Source: an uncultured Prevotella sp. (GTDB lineage: Bacteria; Bacteroidota; Bacteroidia; Bacteroidales; Bacteroidaceae). Taken from it: a stretch of 18,264 nt of DNA. The translations under genes were made by a program, and so were the position numbers. Shown in pieces: positions 15,467 to 18,264 of the stretch. Numbering within the stretch: the first letter of the stretch is position 1; each line of letters starts with the position of its first letter. The stretch covers positions 1 to 18,264 of the forward strand of contig NZ_URNN01000063.1 in the NCBI RefSeq assembly GCF_900549175.1, in the 5' to 3' direction. The notes beneath the pieces are model-generated. The model saw only the letters and a program-made list of their open reading frames with translations. It ran no database searches and was not told the DNA's origin.

Positions 15467-16132
15467 ATGAGACACCTGCCGGGTGTCTTCATACTCTTAT
15501 TGCTGTTTGTGTCGTGCTCGGGTGAGACGGAGCATACGGCACCCGCAATCAACGACCGCGATTCGGTGTCGGTGATGACAAGCTATGGCGTGAATACGCT
15601 CGTGTCCGATTCCGGTGTCATAAAGTACAGGATTGTCACCGAGTGTTGGGATGTCAACCAGACAAGGCAGCCGTCGCGATGGACATTTATAAAAGGCGTG
15701 TTTTTCGAGCAGTTTGACGACAAGTTCCATCTGCAGGCATATGTACAGGCCGACACGGCGTGGTATTATGACCAGCTGAAGTTGTGGGAACTGCGCGGAA
15801 GGGTGCGCGTGCGCAATGTCAACGGCTTGCGGTTTTCGGGTGAAGAGCTCTTCTGGGACGGCAGATTGCATGAACTCTATTCAAACAAGTTCTCGCGTCT
15901 GATAACTCCCGAGCGCACTTTGCAGGGCTCTTATTTCCGCAGTGACGAACAGATGACGCGCTATACCGTGTCGAATACGGCCGGCTCGTTTGTCAAGTCA
16001 ACCGTCGACGGAAGCGGTACACCGGCCGTCGACGGCGAAAACAAGACCGACACCACCGATACGGCGGCAGTGCAGATACGTCCGGCGGCGACACCGCGTG
16101 CTGCATCAAACAAACCAATCATGAGACAATGA
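15467..16132 (+). CDS. lptC: LPS export periplasmic protein LptC (lipoprotein form)
   Basis: Bridges the LptB2FG transporter to LptA-type proteins and passes lipopolysaccharide across the periplasm. The start at 15467 gives MRHLPGVFILLLLFVSC, a clean lipoprotein signal (Bacteroidota LptC is often a lipoprotein rather than a single-helix membrane protein). In-frame ATGs at 15392 and 15404 would add 21-25 residues ahead of the signal and overlap the previous gene. The OstA-like beta-jellyroll follows: SDSGVIKYRIVTE, GVFFEQFDD, ADTAWYYDQLKLWELRGRVRVRN and LFWDGRLHELYSNKFSRLITPERTLQG. The last 45 residues or so are a Thr/Ala/Pro-rich low-complexity tail not expected in the core fold. The stop overlaps the next start (ATGA). 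No other lpt gene is visible in the window. Confidence 0.88.
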   Translation: MRHLPGVFILLLLFVSCSGETEHTAPAINDRDSVSVMTSYGVNTLVSDSGVIKYRIVTECWDVNQTRQPSRWTFIKGVFFEQFDDKFHLQAYVQADTAWYYDQLKLWELRGRVRVRNVNGLRFSGEELFWDGRLHELYSNKFSRLITPERTLQGSYFRSDEQMTRYTVSNTAGSFVKSTVDGSGTPAVDGENKTDTTDTAAVQIRPAATPRAASNKPIMRQ

Positions 16133-17388
16133 CAGAGCAGATAATAGGACTGATAATAACGATGATATTCTCCGCCTTCTTTTCGGGCATGGAGATAGCC
16201 TTTGTGTCAGGCAACCGCATGTTGGCCGAAATGGACAGGGTGAAGAGCGGCATCGCCCACAAGGCGATAGGTTTTTTCTACCGTCATCCCAACAATTTTG
16301 TCAGTACGATGCTTGTGGGCAACAACATTGCGCTGGTAATCTACGGAATCCTCTTCGCGCAAATATTCGACAGCACCATCTTCAGCGGCCTCAACGACGG
16401 ACAGCGGGTCACTGCCGATACGGTATTGTCGACGCTCGTCGTTTTGTTCACGGGCGAGTTCATGCCAAAGACGATATTCAAGAGCAACCCCAATGCAATG
16501 CTTTCCATATTTGCCATACCGGCGTTCGTCTGTTATGTGGTGCTATATCCCATATCGCGTTTCGCCACGTGGCTGTCCAGAATAGTTCTCCGTGTGGTGG
16601 GGGTGAAGATGCTCAAGGAGAAAGAAGACAAGGAATTTACCAAAACCGACCTCGACTATCTCGTGCAAAGCAGCATCGACAATGCAAGGGATGCCGGCGA
16701 AATAGAGGATGAGGTGAAGATATTCCACAACGCTCTCGACTTCTCCGACACCAAGGTGCGCGACTGCATGGTGCCGCGGACGGAGATGGAAGCCGTGGAC
16801 ATAGACGACTGCACGCCCGACGAACTGAAGAACCGTTTCATCGAAAGCGGCTTCTCAAAGATAATCGTCTACAAGGAAGACATCGACCATATCGTGGGAT
16901 ACATACATTCCTCCGAGATGTTCCGCAATGCCGACAAGTGGAGGGAGCACATCTGCACCATGCCTTTCGTGCCCGAGACTATGGCTGCGAGCAAGCTCAT
17001 GCACATCTTCCTGCAGCAGAAGAAGAGCCTCGGGGTTGTGGTGGACGAGTTCGGAGGCACGAGCGGACTCATAGCCCTCGAAGACATTGTGGAAGAGATT
17101 TTCGGAGACATCGAAGACGAGCACGACAGCAACAACTATATAGCCACACAGACAGACGCCAACGAGTATATACTCTCGGCACGTCTTGAGATAGAGAAAG
17201 TGAACGAGATGTTCGGCCTCGAGCTTCCCGAAGATGATGACTATATGACCGTGGGCGGCCTCATCCTGCACGAGTATCAGAGTTTCCCGAAACTTAACGA
17301 AGTGGTGAAGATTGGCAATTTTGAGTTTAAGATTATCAAAAATACCATGACAAAAATAGAATTGGTGAAGCTAAAAGTCATGAACTGA
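16129..17388 (+). CDS. CorC/HlyC-family CNNM-CBS transporter-like membrane protein
   Basis: A 419-residue inner-membrane protein often called 'hemolysin family protein'. Family members of the CNNM/CorC type transport or regulate Mg2+ and perhaps other divalent cations; they are not true hemolysins. Residues 1 to about 185 form the CNNM (DUF21) membrane domain, with the typical SAFFSGMEIAFVSGNR, VGNNIALVIYG and TGEFMPKTIFKSNP segments. Two CBS domains follow, from RDCMVPRTEMEAVD near 215 to VVVDEFGGTSGLIALEDIVEEIFGDIEDE near 305-332; these bind adenine nucleotides in homologues. The C-terminal CorC_HlyC domain covers about 340-419. The start codon overlaps the lptC stop by four bases, so it is the last gene of the coaX-barrel-lptC set. 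The gliding protein GldE is a related family, but nothing here places it with gld genes. No clear hairpin terminator follows. Confidence 0.93.
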   Translation: MTEQIIGLIITMIFSAFFSGMEIAFVSGNRMLAEMDRVKSGIAHKAIGFFYRHPNNFVSTMLVGNNIALVIYGILFAQIFDSTIFSGLNDGQRVTADTVLSTLVVLFTGEFMPKTIFKSNPNAMLSIFAIPAFVCYVVLYPISRFATWLSRIVLRVVGVKMLKEKEDKEFTKTDLDYLVQSSIDNARDAGEIEDEVKIFHNALDFSDTKVRDCMVPRTEMEAVDIDDCTPDELKNRFIESGFSKIIVYKEDIDHIVGYIHSSEMFRNADKWREHICTMPFVPETMAASKLMHIFLQQKKSLGVVVDEFGGTSGLIALEDIVEEIFGDIEDEHDSNNYIATQTDANEYILSARLEIEKVNEMFGLELPEDDDYMTVGGLILHEYQSFPKLNEVVKIGNFEFKIIKNTMTKIELVKLKVMN

Positions 17389-17432
17389 GCTATTTTTTGA
17401 GTGATTTATAACGCCGTTTGCTATAATTTTAG

Positions 17433-17440
17433 TAATTTTG
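17433..17440 (+). promoter_or_regulatory. Probable -7 element for the ppiD-like gene
   Basis: TAATTTTG, the same octamer as before coaX, fits TAnnTTTG and lies 66 bases before the ATG. A TTTG occurs 12 bases upstream, closer than the usual 20, so the -33 element is unclear. The 118-base gap shows no hairpin terminator for the preceding gene. Confidence 0.5.
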
Positions 17441-17506
17441 TCCGCTAAAGTGACAACAAATGTCAATAGAGAAAGAAGAATAATATAAAACAATTAATAA
17501 AAAGTA

Positions 17507-18264
17507 ATGGCAGCATTAGGAACAATTAGAAAAAGAGGCGCTATTCTGGTCGCAATCATCGGCCTTGGCCTTTTTGCGTTTATCGCTGAAGAGTTTGTCC
17601 GTTCTTGTGAAACCACAAGCAACGCGGCACGTCAGCAAGTGGGTGAAGTATTGGGGGAGAAAATCTCGGTTCAGGATTTTCAGGCTCTCGTAGACGAGTA
17701 TCAGGAGGTCATCAAGCTGACCCAGGATCGTGACAATCTCCCCGAAGACGAGCTGAACGGACTCAAGGATCAGGTATGGAATACATACGTAAACAATGCC
17801 ATTTTGGCAAATGAGGCAAAGGAAGTGGGACTGACAGTGACCGACGAGGAGCTTCAGAACATACTCCGTGAGGGCCGCAACCCCATCTTGAGACAGACTC
17901 CGTTTGTCAATAAGCAGACCGGTCTCTTCGATGCTTCTGCGCTGACAAAGTTCCTTTCAGAGTATAAGTCGATGCAGGGACAGAACGCCCAGATGGCAGA
18001 ACAGTACAAAACCATCTACAACTATTGGAAGTTTATAGAGAAGACGCTGCGCCAGCAGACACTCAACGTAAAGTTTCAGAGTCTCCTTGCCAACAGCCTG
18101 ATATCCAACCCCATCTCTGCAAAGATGGCATTTGAAGGCCAGACGGTGGACAACGACATTGAACTTGCCTATATCGAGTACTCTACCATAGCCGATGACA
18201 AGGTGCAGGTGAGCGATGCCGACCTGAAGGCAAAGTACGATGAGGAAAAGGAGAAGTTCAAGCA
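17507..18264 (+). CDS. PpiD/SurA-type periplasmic folding factor, C-terminal part beyond window
   Basis: N-terminal 252 codons of an inner-membrane-anchored periplasmic chaperone/peptidyl-prolyl isomerase. It starts MAALGTIRKRGAILVAIIGLGLFAFIAEEF, a cytoplasmic basic stub and one membrane helix, then SurA_N-like helical chaperone sequence: GEKISVQDFQALVDEYQEV, VWNTYVNNAILANEAKEVGLTVTDEEL, and NPILRQTPFVNKQTGLFDASAL-FL. This arrangement is that of PpiD, which helps newly exported proteins leave the SecYEG channel. The parvulin domain(s) would follow to the right and are not in the window, so isomerase activity cannot be judged. It is preceded by its own probable promoter. It runs to the last base without a stop. 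Confidence 0.9.
   Translation, partial: MAALGTIRKRGAILVAIIGLGLFAFIAEEFVRSCETTSNAARQQVGEVLGEKISVQDFQALVDEYQEVIKLTQDRDNLPEDELNGLKDQVWNTYVNNAILANEAKEVGLTVTDEELQNILREGRNPILRQTPFVNKQTGLFDASALTKFLSEYKSMQGQNAQMAEQYKTIYNYWKFIEKTLRQQTLNVKFQSLLANSLISNPISAKMAFEGQTVDNDIELAYIEYSTIADDKVQVSDADLKAKYDEEKEKFK

Noticed and set aside
17389..17506. Possible small RNA or riboswitch in the gap before the ppiD-like gene
   Set aside because: No convincing stem or conserved motif was found; only a -7-like box is visible.
1..18264. CRISPR arrays, tRNA genes, insertion sequences or prophage
   Set aside because: No regularly spaced repeats, cloverleaf patterns, transposase or integrase sequence were seen on either strand.

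Overview
The window looks like chromosomal DNA of a Bacteroidales bacterium (Bacteroides, Prevotella or Muribaculaceae-like; I cannot fix the genus). Four things point there. SecA is about 1114 residues long with an N-terminal coiled insertion. Lipoproteins carry a run of acidic residues right after the lipidated Cys. Promoters fit the Bacteroidota pattern (TTG about 20 bases before TAnnTTTG). There is a Lnb/DUF4105 protein, the lipoprotein N-acyltransferase type reported from Bacteroides. No tRNA, rRNA, CRISPR array or mobile element was seen.

Left part (1-6850, minus strand): one apparent operon, read from right to left as porin-like outer-membrane barrel, imelysin-family lipoprotein (GxHxxE iron motif), di-haem DUF1111/DHOR lipoprotein (two CxxCH), and a fused ResB-CcsA (CcsBA) cytochrome c haem lyase that runs off the left edge a few codons before its end. 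A clear promoter sits before the porin. Imelysin-DHOR pairs are associated with iron uptake in other bacteria; here the pair is bracketed by a porin and by the machinery that attaches haem to the DHOR. This is the best candidate for a little-described system in the window.

Middle part (7020-13310, minus strand): lnb, an alkaline-phosphatase-superfamily protein, and secA, tightly packed and ending in a strong intrinsic terminator just after secA. The phosphatase-like protein has lost nearly every catalytic and zinc-binding residue and is probably a pseudo-enzyme placed between a lipoprotein-maturation enzyme and the Sec motor.

Right part (13365-17388, plus strand): diverging from lnb is coaX (type III pantothenate kinase), then a FadL/OMPP1-like barrel, lptC, and a CorC/HlyC-type CNNM-CBS protein, joined by overlaps or short gaps. 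A separate promoter then precedes a PpiD/SurA-type periplasmic folding factor cut by the right edge.

Together the window is largely about building the cell envelope: Sec export, lipoprotein acylation, LPS transport, periplasmic folding and cytochrome c maturation, plus a probable iron-acquisition operon.
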